This document shows, one piece after another, positions 8,527-18,714 of a DNA stretch of 64,000 bases; within the stretch, counting starts at the first letter, position 1; each line of letters begins with the position of its first letter. Source of the stretch: Rhodothermales bacterium (lineage in GTDB: Bacteria > Bacteroidota > Rhodothermia > Rhodothermales > JANQRZ01); contig JANQRZ010000011.1 in assembly GCA_028284265.1 (NCBI GenBank), positions 62,001-126,000 on the forward strand, read 5' to 3'. A program made the translations under genes and the position numbers. The notes beneath the pieces are model-generated. The model was not told the DNA's origin. It worked only from the letters and a program-made list of their open reading frames with translations, and ran no database searches.

Positions 8527-10809
8527 CTAACGACGTCCGCCCCGGTTGCCGCCGCGGCCACCGGCGCGGCGGTCGCCGCCACCGCGCCGGTCGCCACCGC
8601 CGTTGCTGCGGCTCTTCTCGCGGCGCTCGCGCATGGCGGCCTTCTCCTCCTCAGTCGGCTCCGGCAGGAACGGCTTCCGGCTGAACCGGAGCTTGCCGTC
8701 GTCGCGGACCTCGATGAGCTGGACCTTGACCTTGTCGCCGACCTGCATCACGTCTTCGGGGTTCTCGACGTAGCCGTGGGCCATCTCGGAGACGTGGAGC
8801 ATCCCCTCCTTGCCCGGCAGCACTTCGAGGATCGCGCCGAAGCCGAGCATCTTGCGGACGGTGCCTTCGTACTCCTCACCGACCTCGGGGACCGTCACCA
8901 TGCCACGCACGATGTCGATCGCGGCGTCGGCGTCGGCTTGGTTCTCGGCGGCGATGGTGACGTAGCCCTTGCCGTCGCGCTCGTCGATATCGACCTTGGT
9001 GTTGGTATCAGCCTGGAGCGCCTTGATGTTCTTGCCGCCCGGCCCGATGAGCGCCCCGATGAAATCGGAATCGATCACGAGTTGGAACAGGCGCGGCGCG
9101 CTGGCAGCGAGTTGCCCACGGGCTTCGCCAATGGTCTTCTCCATCTCGTCGAGGATGTGGAGACGACCTTCGCGAGCTTGGTCGAGCGCCTTCTTCATCG
9201 TCTCGCTGGCGAGACCGTCGATCTTGATGTCCATCTGGCAGGCCGTGATCCCGTCGCGGGTGCCCGTCAGCTTGAAGTCCATGTCGCCGAGGTGGTCCTC
9301 GGTGCCGAGGATGTCGGAGAGGATCGCGATGCGGTCGCCGGACTTGATCATGCCCATCGCGATGCCCGCAACCGGCTTCTTGAGCGGCACACCGCCCGCC
9401 ATCATCGCCATCGAGCCGGAGCAGACGCTGCCCATCGACGAGGAACCGTTCGACTCCAGCACGTCACAGATCAGGCGGATCGTGTAGGGGAACTCGTCCT
9501 CGCTCGGGAGCATCGGCGCGAGGGCGCGCTCGGCGAGCATCCCGTGCCCGATCTCGCGACGACCCGGACCCCGGAGGAACCGCGCCTCGCCGACCGAGAA
9601 CGGCGGGAAGTTGTAGTGGAGGTAGAACCGCTTGTCGGTCTGGTCGAAGAGTTGGTCCACACCCTGCACGTCGCGGCCAGAGCCGAGTGTCATCTGGGCG
9701 AGCACCTGCGTCTCACCGCGCGTGAAGATGGCTGAACCGTGGACGCGCGGGAGGTAGTCCACCTCGGTCCAGATGTCGCGGACCTCGTCGAGACGGCGAC
9801 CGTCGATGCGGCGCCCTTCGCCGAGGATCATCTCGCGCATCACGTCGCTCTCGACCGTCGAGAACGCGTTCTTGATGTCGGAGTCTGACACGGAAGGCTT
9901 GGTCTCGACACCGATGGCTTCGAGGGCATCGCCGACGAAGCTGTCCTGGATCTCTGCGACGACCGCTTTCTTGATCTCACTCAGGCCGCCGTAGAGGCTC
10001 TTCTTGTCGTAGGGCTGGCGGAGGTGGGCTTCGATCCGCTCGGACGCGATGCCGCGTACCTGCTCGACGAGATCATCGTCGGCCATGACCGTCTCGTACT
10101 CCATCGGCTCAATCGCGCCCCGCTCGGCCTCGTAGGCCCGCTTGAGTTCGTTCTGGGCGCGGCAGAGTTGCTTGATGACCTCGTGGCCAAAGTCGAGCGC
10201 GGCGAGCATGTCGTCCTCGCTGGCTTCGTTCATCTCGCCCTCGACCATCACGATGGCGTCTTCCTTGCCTGCTACGACGAGGTCGAAGTCGCCGTTGTCG
10301 CGCTCCTCCTTGGTCGGATTGATGACCCACTCGCCGTTTACACGACCGACGCGGACGTGGGCCGTCGGGCCGTCGAACGGGCCGCCGGTGAGGTTCAGCG
10401 CGGCGGACGCGCCAAGACCGGCGACCACGTCAGCATCGACCTCGGGGTCGGCGGAGAGGACGAAGCAGAGGGCCTGGACCTCGTTGCGGAAGCCGTCCGG
10501 GAAGAGCGGACGGATCGTCCGATCGATGAGGCGCGAGGTGAGAGTTTCTTTGTCCGTCGGGCGGCCTTCGCGCTTGAGGAAGCCGCCGGGGAACTTGCCG
10601 CCCGCGCTGAAGCGCTCGCGGTAGTCGACGGTGAGCGGGAAGAAGTTCTGGCCCTCGCGGACGCTGTGGTCGATGACGGCGGTACAGAGCACCATCGTGT
10701 CGCCTTGGCGGACGACGACGGAGCCGCCCGCCTGCTTGGCGAGCTTGCCGGTCTCGAACGTGATGGATTTGCCTTGACCGATGTCTACGGTCTGCGTAAT
10801 GGCATTCAT
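8527..10809 (-). CDS. pnp: Polyribonucleotide nucleotidyltransferase (PNPase)
   Basis: Phosphorolytic 3'-5' exoribonuclease of RNA turnover. The start is taken at the ATG at 10809 (MNAITQTVDIG), giving 760 residues; the frame continues 21 codons upstream without family similarity. Two RNase PH-like domains are visible (FFPLTVDYRERFSAGG in the first; GHGMLAERALAPMLP and LICDVLESNGSSSM in the second). They are followed by a KH domain (IGALIGPGGKNIKAL) and an S1 domain (YEGTVRKMLGFGAILEV). The C-terminus carries a basic Gly/Arg-rich tail of about 30 residues that is not universal in PNPases and probably adds RNA contacts. It follows rpsO, the classic order. Confidence 0.97.
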   Translation of the reverse strand: MNAITQTVDIGQGKSITFETGKLAKQAGGSVVVRQGDTMVLCTAVIDHSVREGQNFFPLTVDYRERFSAGGKFPGGFLKREGRPTDKETLTSRLIDRTIRPLFPDGFRNEVQALCFVLSADPEVDADVVAGLGASAALNLTGGPFDGPTAHVRVGRVNGEWVINPTKEERDNGDFDLVVAGKEDAIVMVEGEMNEASEDDMLAALDFGHEVIKQLCRAQNELKRAYEAERGAIEPMEYETVMADDDLVEQVRGIASERIEAHLRQPYDKKSLYGGLSEIKKAVVAEIQDSFVGDALEAIGVETKPSVSDSDIKNAFSTVESDVMREMILGEGRRIDGRRLDEVRDIWTEVDYLPRVHGSAIFTRGETQVLAQMTLGSGRDVQGVDQLFDQTDKRFYLHYNFPPFSVGEARFLRGPGRREIGHGMLAERALAPMLPSEDEFPYTIRLICDVLESNGSSSMGSVCSGSMAMMAGGVPLKKPVAGIAMGMIKSGDRIAILSDILGTEDHLGDMDFKLTGTRDGITACQMDIKIDGLASETMKKALDQAREGRLHILDEMEKTIGEARGQLAASAPRLFQLVIDSDFIGALIGPGGKNIKALQADTNTKVDIDERDGKGYVTIAAENQADADAAIDIVRGMVTVPEVGEEYEGTVRKMLGFGAILEVLPGKEGMLHVSEMAHGYVENPEDVMQVGDKVKVQLIEVRDDGKLRFSRKPFLPEPTEEEKAAMRERREKSRSNGGGDRRGGGDRRAGGRGGNRGGRR

Positions 10810-10997
10810 TGCGTTGGGGTTTACGGTGCCACCCTCACTCTCGAACTCGGCCTCGCTCTCCTCTCCGCGCAAAGGCGGAGCATCGAAAATCAGCTTTCAG
10901 GGGTCCGCGCCGAAGCTTATGAGCCGAGGGACGAACTGCTGAAGACTGACTGTCGACAGAGGCGAATAGTGCCGAGCCGCAGCCCGGATGGCGGATG

Positions 10998-11018
10998 AAA
11001 GGCGGCACGCGCCGCCTT
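10998..11018 (-). terminator. Second hairpin in the rpsO-pnp spacer
   Basis: AAGGCGGC and GCCGCCTT arms at 10999-11018 enclose a 4-base loop, giving an 8-base stem. It sits behind the larger hairpin at 11030-11061 on the same minus-strand transcript, so the two could act as tandem attenuating or processing structures in front of pnp. Function is inferred only from position. Confidence 0.4.
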
Positions 11019-11029
11019 GGATAAACGAC

Positions 11030-11061
11030 GGCAGCGGCACCCGATGGTCGGGGCCGCTGCC
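11030..11061 (-). terminator. Hairpin after rpsO
   Basis: GGCAGCGGC at 11030-11038 pairs with GCCGCTGCC at 11053-11061, and the inner CCGA/TCGG extends the stem with one bulged A. On the minus strand it is followed by GTCGTTTAT, a weak U tract. It begins 9 bases after the rpsO stop. It could be a terminator or, as in other rpsO-pnp spacers, an RNase-processed stem. Confidence 0.55.
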
Positions 11062-11070
11062 GAAGGGGTC

Positions 11071-11337
11071 TTACTTACGGATGCCGAGCTTGGCGATGAC
11101 GGCGCGGTAGCGCTCGATGTCGCGGTCGGCGAGGTAGTCGAGCAGGCGGCGGCGCTTACCGACGAGCTTCAGGAGGCCGCGCCGCGAGGCGTGGTCCTTC
11201 TTGTGCGTCTTCAGGTGACCGGTCAGGTCGTTGATGCGCTGCGTGAAAATGGCGATCTGGACCTCGGTGGTGCCGGTGTCGCTGTCGCTGTTGCCGTGCT
11301 CGGAGATGAGCTCTTGTTTGCGTTCTTTGGTGATCAT
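11071..11337 (-). CDS. rpsO: 30S ribosomal protein S15
   Basis: Primary 16S rRNA-binding protein of the platform. At 88 residues it is the family length, with [26 protein letters not shown] (quoted in part: [19 protein letters not shown]) and the C-terminal [13 protein letters not shown]. Its leader holds GGAGG ending 10 bases before the ATG, one of the few recognisable Shine-Dalgarno sites here. It precedes pnp in the usual order. Confidence 0.97.
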   Translation of the reverse strand: MITKERKQELISEHGNSDSDTGTTEVQIAIFTQRINDLTGHLKTHKKDHASRRGLLKLVGKRRRLLDYLADRDIERYRAVIAKLGIRK

Positions 11338-11462
11338 CGAGAGGGTTCCTCCGGGTGCCTCTTTAGATATTCCATGCTAAAGGAGCGACGCCCTGTGGAG
11401 TCGGGCGAATGCTAAAGGGTGGATATTACGTGTGAACACGCCCGTTTCATTAGAAGTCTGGG

Positions 11463-12395
11463 CTAAATATCCCGCAATGCTCGGCGGCTAGTTTCCTCAT
11501 CCTTCCGCAGCTGAGCAACGAGCGCCTCCGGCCCGTCGAACTTGACCTCGTCGCGGATGCGGGCGGCGAAGGCGACGCGGAGGGTGTCGCCATAGAGGTC
11601 GCGGTCGAAGTCGAACAGGTGGACCTCGACGTTCACGGCACCGTCGGTCTCGAAGGTCGGGCGGCGACCGACGTTCATCATCCCGCCGAACTGCTCCCCA
11701 CCGTGCTCGACGCGGACCGCGTAGACGCCGATCTTGGGGACGAGTTTGCGGTCGCCGTGGACACGGAGATTGGCCGTGGGATAGCCAATCGTCCGCCCGC
11801 GCCCGTCGCCGCGAATCACGGTGCCCGTCAGGAAGTAGGGCTGCCCGAGGAGGTCCGCTGCGGTCGCCACGTCGCCCTCGTCGGCGAGGAGCTTGCGGAT
11901 GCGGGACGACGAGACCGTGGCTTCATGGACGAGCTGTTCGGGAATCACGTCCACGCTAAAGCCGTGCCGCGCGCCGAGCGTTTCGAGCGTCTCGCGGCTC
12001 CCCTTCCGGTTGCGCCCGAACCGGTGGTCGTACCCGATCACCACCTCGCGCAGCCCGACGGTCTCGATGAGAATCTGCTCGACGTAGTCCTCTGGTTCGA
12101 GGTTCGAGAGGTCGCGGGTGAACGGGAGCACGACGAACCGGTCGATGCCGTGCGCTTCGAGCAGGTCGGCCCGCTCGTCGAGTGTGGTGAGCAGTGGTAC
12201 CTGCTCGCCGAGGACGACCTCGCGCGGATGCGGATCGAACGAGACGACGACGCTGCACCCGTCCACCTTCGCTGCCCGCTCTATGAGGTAGGCGAGGATC
12301 GCCTGATGCCCGAGGTGAACCCCATCGAACGTGCCGACCGTCAGCACGGAGCAGTCGTCGCGGGTGATCTCGTCGAAGCCGAACTGTCGTTTCAT
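11463..12395 (-). CDS. ribF: Bifunctional riboflavin kinase/FAD synthetase
   Basis: Makes FMN and then FAD from riboflavin and ATP. The 310-residue protein has the N-terminal nucleotidyltransferase domain with TVGTFDGVHLGHQAIL near residue 20-35 and the ISSTRIR-equivalent VSSSRIRKLL, followed by the C-terminal kinase domain with GRGRTIGYPTANL. It lies between truB and rpsO as in many bacteria. The 42-base spacer from truB contains a perfect palindrome (12414-12441). No FMN riboswitch is visible, as expected for this housekeeping enzyme. Confidence 0.96.
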   Translation of the reverse strand: MKRQFGFDEITRDDCSVLTVGTFDGVHLGHQAILAYLIERAAKVDGCSVVVSFDPHPREVVLGEQVPLLTTLDERADLLEAHGIDRFVVLPFTRDLSNLEPEDYVEQILIETVGLREVVIGYDHRFGRNRKGSRETLETLGARHGFSVDVIPEQLVHEATVSSSRIRKLLADEGDVATAADLLGQPYFLTGTVIRGDGRGRTIGYPTANLRVHGDRKLVPKIGVYAVRVEHGGEQFGGMMNVGRRPTFETDGAVNVEVHLFDFDRDLYGDTLRVAFAARIRDEVKFDGPEALVAQLRKDEETSRRALRDI

Positions 12396-12413
12396 CGAAT
12401 GGATTGTATCGCG

Positions 12414-12441
12414 GTAGGGGTTTGATTAATCAAACCCCTAC
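12414..12441. repeat. Perfect 28-base palindrome overlapping the truB stop
   Basis: GTAGGGGTTTGATT at 12414-12427 is the exact reverse complement of AATCAAACCCCTAC at 12428-12441. The truB TAG stop (12438-12440) is inside it and ribF begins 19 bases beyond. In RNA it would form a 12-base stem with a 4-base loop. It may be a processing stem, an attenuator or a protein-binding site; nothing in the sequence decides between them. Confidence 0.85.
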
Positions 12442-13178
12442 GGTGCATTCATCTCTCGCATCGCTTCCAGCGTCCACGCCTCCTCCACGGTGAACGGCCC
12501 GATGGCGGTACGCCGAAGCGCCGCGAGGTGCGCGCCAACGCCGAGATTTCCTCCGAGGTCGTGCGCAAGCGTACGGACGTAGGTGCCCTTCGAGCACTCG
12601 ACGATGAAATCTACGTCATCGCCTCGCCGCTCCGTCAGGTCGAACCGGTAGACGGTGACAGGGCGGGCGATGCGCTCGATGGTTTCGCCGCGCCGGGCCT
12701 TTTTGTAGAGCCGCTCGCCCTCCACCTTCACCGCAGAGTACATCGGCGGGCGCTGCTCGATCTCACCGAGAAACGCCTGCCGCGCTGCGTCGATATCAGC
12801 GTCGGTGACGTGCGAAGCGTCGCGGGTCTCGACGACCTCGCCCTCGGCGTCGTAGGTCTCTGTGATCTGGCCCAGACGGACCGTACCGGTGTAGGTCTTG
12901 GGCAACCCCATGAACTGGTCTTGCAAGCGCGTAGCTTGCCGTCCGATGAGACAGATCAGCAGGCCCGTCGCTGCCGGATCGAGCGTCCCTGCGTGGCCGA
13001 TTTTCTTGGTCCCGAGAATCGGCCGCAGCCGCCGAATCACCCCGAACGACGACAGCCCATGCGGCTTATCGACAAGCAAGATCGCGGACTCGCCGGGGCT
13101 GGGCAGCGCGTCTGTCTTCGTGATGATAGGTGGCGTCTCCACCTCGACCTCAACCGTCACGTTCCAGTCCTTCGGCAT
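12438..13178 (-). CDS. truB: tRNA pseudouridine55 synthase
   Basis: Forms the conserved pseudouridine of the tRNA T-loop. I start it at the ATG at 13178 (MPKDWNVT), giving 246 residues and a 29-base overlap with rbfA; an ATG at 13211 is also possible, while the longer frame is only rbfA read out of frame. The catalytic Asp motif KIGHAGTLDPAATGLL is intact, preceded by ILLVDKPHGLSSF. PPMYSAVKVEGERLYKKAR and CSKGTYVRTLAHDLG follow. Standard position between rbfA and ribF. Confidence 0.94.
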   Translation of the reverse strand: MPKDWNVTVEVEVETPPIITKTDALPSPGESAILLVDKPHGLSSFGVIRRLRPILGTKKIGHAGTLDPAATGLLICLIGRQATRLQDQFMGLPKTYTGTVRLGQITETYDAEGEVVETRDASHVTDADIDAARQAFLGEIEQRPPMYSAVKVEGERLYKKARRGETIERIARPVTVYRFDLTERRGDDVDFIVECSKGTYVRTLAHDLGGNLGVGAHLAALRRTAIGPFTVEEAWTLEAMREMNAP

Positions 13179-13566
13179 CCGGCGTTTCCGCTTCGTCGCT
13201 ATGGGGTTCATCCCCTCGCTCGGCGCGGATGCGGTCGAAGAGTTCTTCCATCCGGGCGGCCTGCTGCTGCGTCTCGTCAAGGAAGAAGCGGAGTTCGGGA
13301 ATCTTGCGGACCTGGTGGCGGATGCGCTGCGCGAGAGCATGGCGAATCTGAGTCGACAGGTCTTCGACGCGGCGAAACGCGATCTGCCGCCGTCCCTCAT
13401 CTTCGCCGAGCACGCTCAGGTAGACGTAAGCGATGCCAAGGTCGTTCGTGACGCGGACGTTCGTAACGGTGACGAGAGCCTGCGAAGCTTCGAAAAACTC
13501 GTTGCCCAACAGGTCAGCGATTTCGCGCTGCACCATGCGGGACAGCCGCTCGGTTCGGATGCTCAT
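13150..13566 (-). CDS. rbfA: 30S ribosome-binding factor A
   Basis: Cold-responsive 30S maturation factor with a type II KH fold. The 138-residue protein begins RTERLSRMVQREIADLL, continues VTVTNVRVTNDLGIAYVYLSVL and ends the conserved part with RKIPELRFFLDET. A charged, poorly conserved tail of about 25 residues carries the overlap with truB. A palindromic heptad repeat fills the spacer from infB. Confidence 0.93.
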   Translation of the reverse strand: MSIRTERLSRMVQREIADLLGNEFFEASQALVTVTNVRVTNDLGIAYVYLSVLGEDEGRRQIAFRRVEDLSTQIRHALAQRIRHQVRKIPELRFFLDETQQQAARMEELFDRIRAERGDEPHSDEAETPDAEGLERDG

Positions 13567-13569
13567 AAG

Positions 13570-13657
13570 CTATTAGCTCTTGGCCATTAGCTGTTAGCTC
13601 CAAGCACAACCATTGAAGCCGAGAGGCCAACAGCCAAGAGCTTAACAGCCAACAGCC
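13570..13657. repeat. Palindromic heptad repeat in the infB-rbfA spacer
   Basis: The spacer consists of two arms, 13571-13601 and 13625-13657. The first reads as degenerate 7-base units CTATTAG-CTCTTGG-CCATTAG-CTGTTAG. The second is its approximate reverse complement (units like GGCTGTT and AAGCTCTTGG on the other strand). A short related piece, GCTGTTAGCTCTTGG, recurs at 51493-51507. The RNA could fold into an imperfect hairpin ending at the infB stop. Confidence 0.75.
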
Positions 13658-16396
<2,739 letters not shown>

Positions 16397-16516
16397 ACAG
16401 GAGGGTGCGGTGGAAGGCAGCGGCAGCGCTGCGATAGTCTAAGTAAATCAACATCGGGAGCGCTCAGGTTCCCTGATTGGGGCTAGGCCTTAGAAACTAC
16501 AAAATACGGCATGGGG

Positions 16517-17884
16517 CTACTCTGCTCGCTCGGCGTCGGCATCTTCCGATGCACCGGCTTCAACAAGGTCGGCCTCAGCGGCAGTCGACAGCGTTTCTTC
16601 CGCCGGTGGCTCCACTTCTTTCGTCACTGCTTCGGCCTTCTCGTCGGCAAACTCAGCGTTCATGAGAAGAAGAATTTTCTCGGTCTGCTCCTCGGTCAGC
16701 CCGGAGCGACGGGCAAGTTCAGAGGCCGAGAGTTCGAGGACTGCCTTCGCCGTGTCGCAGCCGATGTTCTTGAGTTGCTCGATCACGTCGGGCGGCAGCA
16801 CGTCGCGGAACTCTTCGATCTCGACATCCTCCTCGTCTTCGGCGATGTCGCGGTAGACATCGATTTCGTAACCGGTGATGCGCGACGCGAGGCGGATGTT
16901 CTGGCCGCCCCGTCCGATGGCGAGCGACACTTCTTCGGAGGGCACCGTCACGCGCGCGCGCGGCGGATCGAGTTCATCGTTGAACTCGACGGCAACAGGC
17001 TTGGCCGGGGCGAGGGAGCGCTTGACGAACTCAACCTTGTCCTCGGTCCACGGAATCACGTCGATGTTCTCATTCGACAGTTCGCGGACGACGGCGTGAA
17101 TGCGACTCCCCTTGACGCCGACGCAGGCTCCGACAGGGTCTACGCGGTCGTCGTAGCTGACGACGGCCACTTTGGCCCGATCACCTGGCTCGCGCTCGAC
17201 CTTCTTGATCTCGACGATGCCGTCGTAGATCTCCGGCACTTCCAACTCGAACAGACGCTCGATGAAGACTGGGGCCGTCCGGCTGATCTTTACCTGCGGG
17301 GCGTTGCCCGTCTCGCGCTCGACCTCGTGGACGACGGCGCGGAGCATGTCGCCCTTGCGATAACGGTCCTTGTAAATCTGTCCTTCGCGCGGGAGTAGCA
17401 GTTCGGTCCGGTTGTGGAGCACGAGCACTTCGCGGCGGCGCATCTGGTAGACCTCACCGACGACGATCTCGCCGACCAGCTCCGAGTACTCTTTGTAGAT
17501 GTTGTCCTTCTCGATGTCGCGGATGCGCTGGCGGAAGGTCTGGAGCGCCATCTGGATCGTCCGCCGCCCGAAGTCCTCAATCTGGATCGTCGAGGCCACC
17601 TCGTCCTCGACCTCGTAGTCGTCCTCGATCTTGAGAGCGTCCGAGAGCTCGATCTGGGTGACGGGGTCTTCCACGTCCATGTCCTCCACGACCTCTTGGA
17701 TGTGGATGATCTGAATGTCACCGTTGTCCGGGTTGAAGATGATCTCGAAGTTGTCGTCGGCCCCGTAGCGCTTGCGGATCATCGAGCGGAACACGTCCTC
17801 CAGAATGAGTTGGAGCGTGTCGCGGTCTACGTCTTTCTCGCGCGCGATCTCGGCGAAGGCGGAAACAAGAGCAGTGCTTTGCAT
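16517..17884 (-). CDS. nusA: Transcription termination/antitermination factor NusA
   Basis: RNA polymerase-associated factor controlling pausing and termination. The 455-residue protein has the N-terminal polymerase-binding domain, an S1 domain around 140-200 and two KH domains (GACVGVKGSRIHAVVREL, then LAIGRGGQNIRLASRITGYEID). A C-terminal helix-hairpin segment (IGCDTAKAVLELSASELARR) and an acidic tail follow. Start at the ATG at 17884, 47 bases after the rimP stop; that spacer holds a short heptad repeat (17887-17922). Confidence 0.96.
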   Translation of the reverse strand: MQSTALVSAFAEIAREKDVDRDTLQLILEDVFRSMIRKRYGADDNFEIIFNPDNGDIQIIHIQEVVEDMDVEDPVTQIELSDALKIEDDYEVEDEVASTIQIEDFGRRTIQMALQTFRQRIRDIEKDNIYKEYSELVGEIVVGEVYQMRRREVLVLHNRTELLLPREGQIYKDRYRKGDMLRAVVHEVERETGNAPQVKISRTAPVFIERLFELEVPEIYDGIVEIKKVEREPGDRAKVAVVSYDDRVDPVGACVGVKGSRIHAVVRELSNENIDVIPWTEDKVEFVKRSLAPAKPVAVEFNDELDPPRARVTVPSEEVSLAIGRGGQNIRLASRITGYEIDVYRDIAEDEEDVEIEEFRDVLPPDVIEQLKNIGCDTAKAVLELSASELARRSGLTEEQTEKILLLMNAEFADEKAEAVTKEVEPPAEETLSTAAEADLVEAGASEDADAERAE

Positions 17885-17886
17885 GA

Positions 17887-17922
17887 CAGTCGGGAGTCAG
17901 AAGTCGTGGGTCGGGAGTCCGG
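17887..17922. repeat. Heptad repeat in the rimP-nusA spacer
   Basis: On the plus strand the spacer reads as 7-base units GGGAGTC-AGAAGTC-GTGGGTC-GGGAGTC within 17892-17922. Unlike the 13570 and 50615 sites only one arm is present. It uses a different word from the other sites but the same period. Confidence 0.65.
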
Positions 17923-17931
17923 TGCAGGGAG

Positions 17932-18435
17932 CTACCACGGAAGTTGGACGCGGGCGTCAGTCACGTCGGCGAAGGCGATGCGCTCGGTCTCGCCGTTTAT
18001 ATCTAGGTCGAAAGCGTCGTCATGAACGGCCGTGAGGGTGCCGGTGTGAACCATCGGCTCGTCGCTAGCCTCGGTCGTGACCTTGAGCGAGCGACCTATG
18101 TGTTTGGGGTACTGACGGAGGAGCACGAGCGGCCGGTCGGCACCAGGCGAGGAGACATTGAGAAAGTACTTGCCGCTGACGACGCCCTCCGTGTCGAGCA
18201 AAAACCCGAGGCTCCGCGAGACGCTCGCGAGGTCGTCCGTGCCGATGCCCTCATCGCCATCGACGAATACCTCGATGATGCGCGAGCCTTTCTGGCCTCG
18301 CACATGGAGTTCGACCACGTAGAACCCTGCATCCTCGGCGACCTCATCGGCAAGGGCACGGAGGCGCGTCCGCAGGTCGGCATTCTCGACCTGTGCGGCG
18401 GCGACGTGGGGTTGAACGATTGGATTGTGAGGCAT
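17932..18435 (-). CDS. rimP: Ribosome maturation factor RimP
   Basis: Assists 30S subunit assembly. The 167-residue form starts at the ATG at 18435 (MPHNPIVQPHV); upstream codons in the same frame do not resemble the family. The N-domain has AEDAGFYVVELHVRGQKGSR (part of the conserved start strand) and VFVDGDEGIGTDDLASVSRSLG, followed by YFLNVSSPGADRPL, the strongest family motif. A C-terminal SH3-like domain has GTLTAVHDDAFDLDI. It is the first gene of the rimP-pnp operon. Confidence 0.92.
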   Translation of the reverse strand: MPHNPIVQPHVAAAQVENADLRTRLRALADEVAEDAGFYVVELHVRGQKGSRIIEVFVDGDEGIGTDDLASVSRSLGFLLDTEGVVSGKYFLNVSSPGADRPLVLLRQYPKHIGRSLKVTTEASDEPMVHTGTLTAVHDDAFDLDINGETERIAFADVTDARVQLPW

Positions 18436-18597
18436 GGATACGGAAAACGCCCGTTCCTGCAACGCGAGACGCTGGGAGCGTCGAACGTCCGGACAGGCGT
18501 CTACGAGTAGTTCGTAAACAGAAAGAGGCGGCACGCGGCCCCCTCCTCTCGCAATGCGAGTATCACCCCGCTCACACGATCGTGCGGGAGGCAACTG

Positions 18598-18604
18598 GAA
18601 TATA
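18598..18604 (-). promoter_or_regulatory. Candidate -10 box TATATTC of the rimP operon
   Basis: The heptamer TATATTC lies about 165 bases before the rimP ATG, with TTTGGA 19 bases further upstream as a possible -35. It matches the box before the M16 gene and serC. The rest of the nadB-rimP spacer (18436-18714) shows no other clear element. Confidence 0.35.
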
Positions 18605-18714
18605 CGGGCGCGGCCCGCTCGGCTCCAAACGCAGAACCGGCCAAGTCAACCCTAGTACAGGGCGTAGGTTTCGGCGCAACCGTGCGTTAAAGATGAAGGC
18701 CGTGCGCGTTGATC

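Noticed and set aside
13570-13657. CRISPR-like array
   Set aside because: Units are 7 bases, degenerate and without spacers; no cas gene is present.
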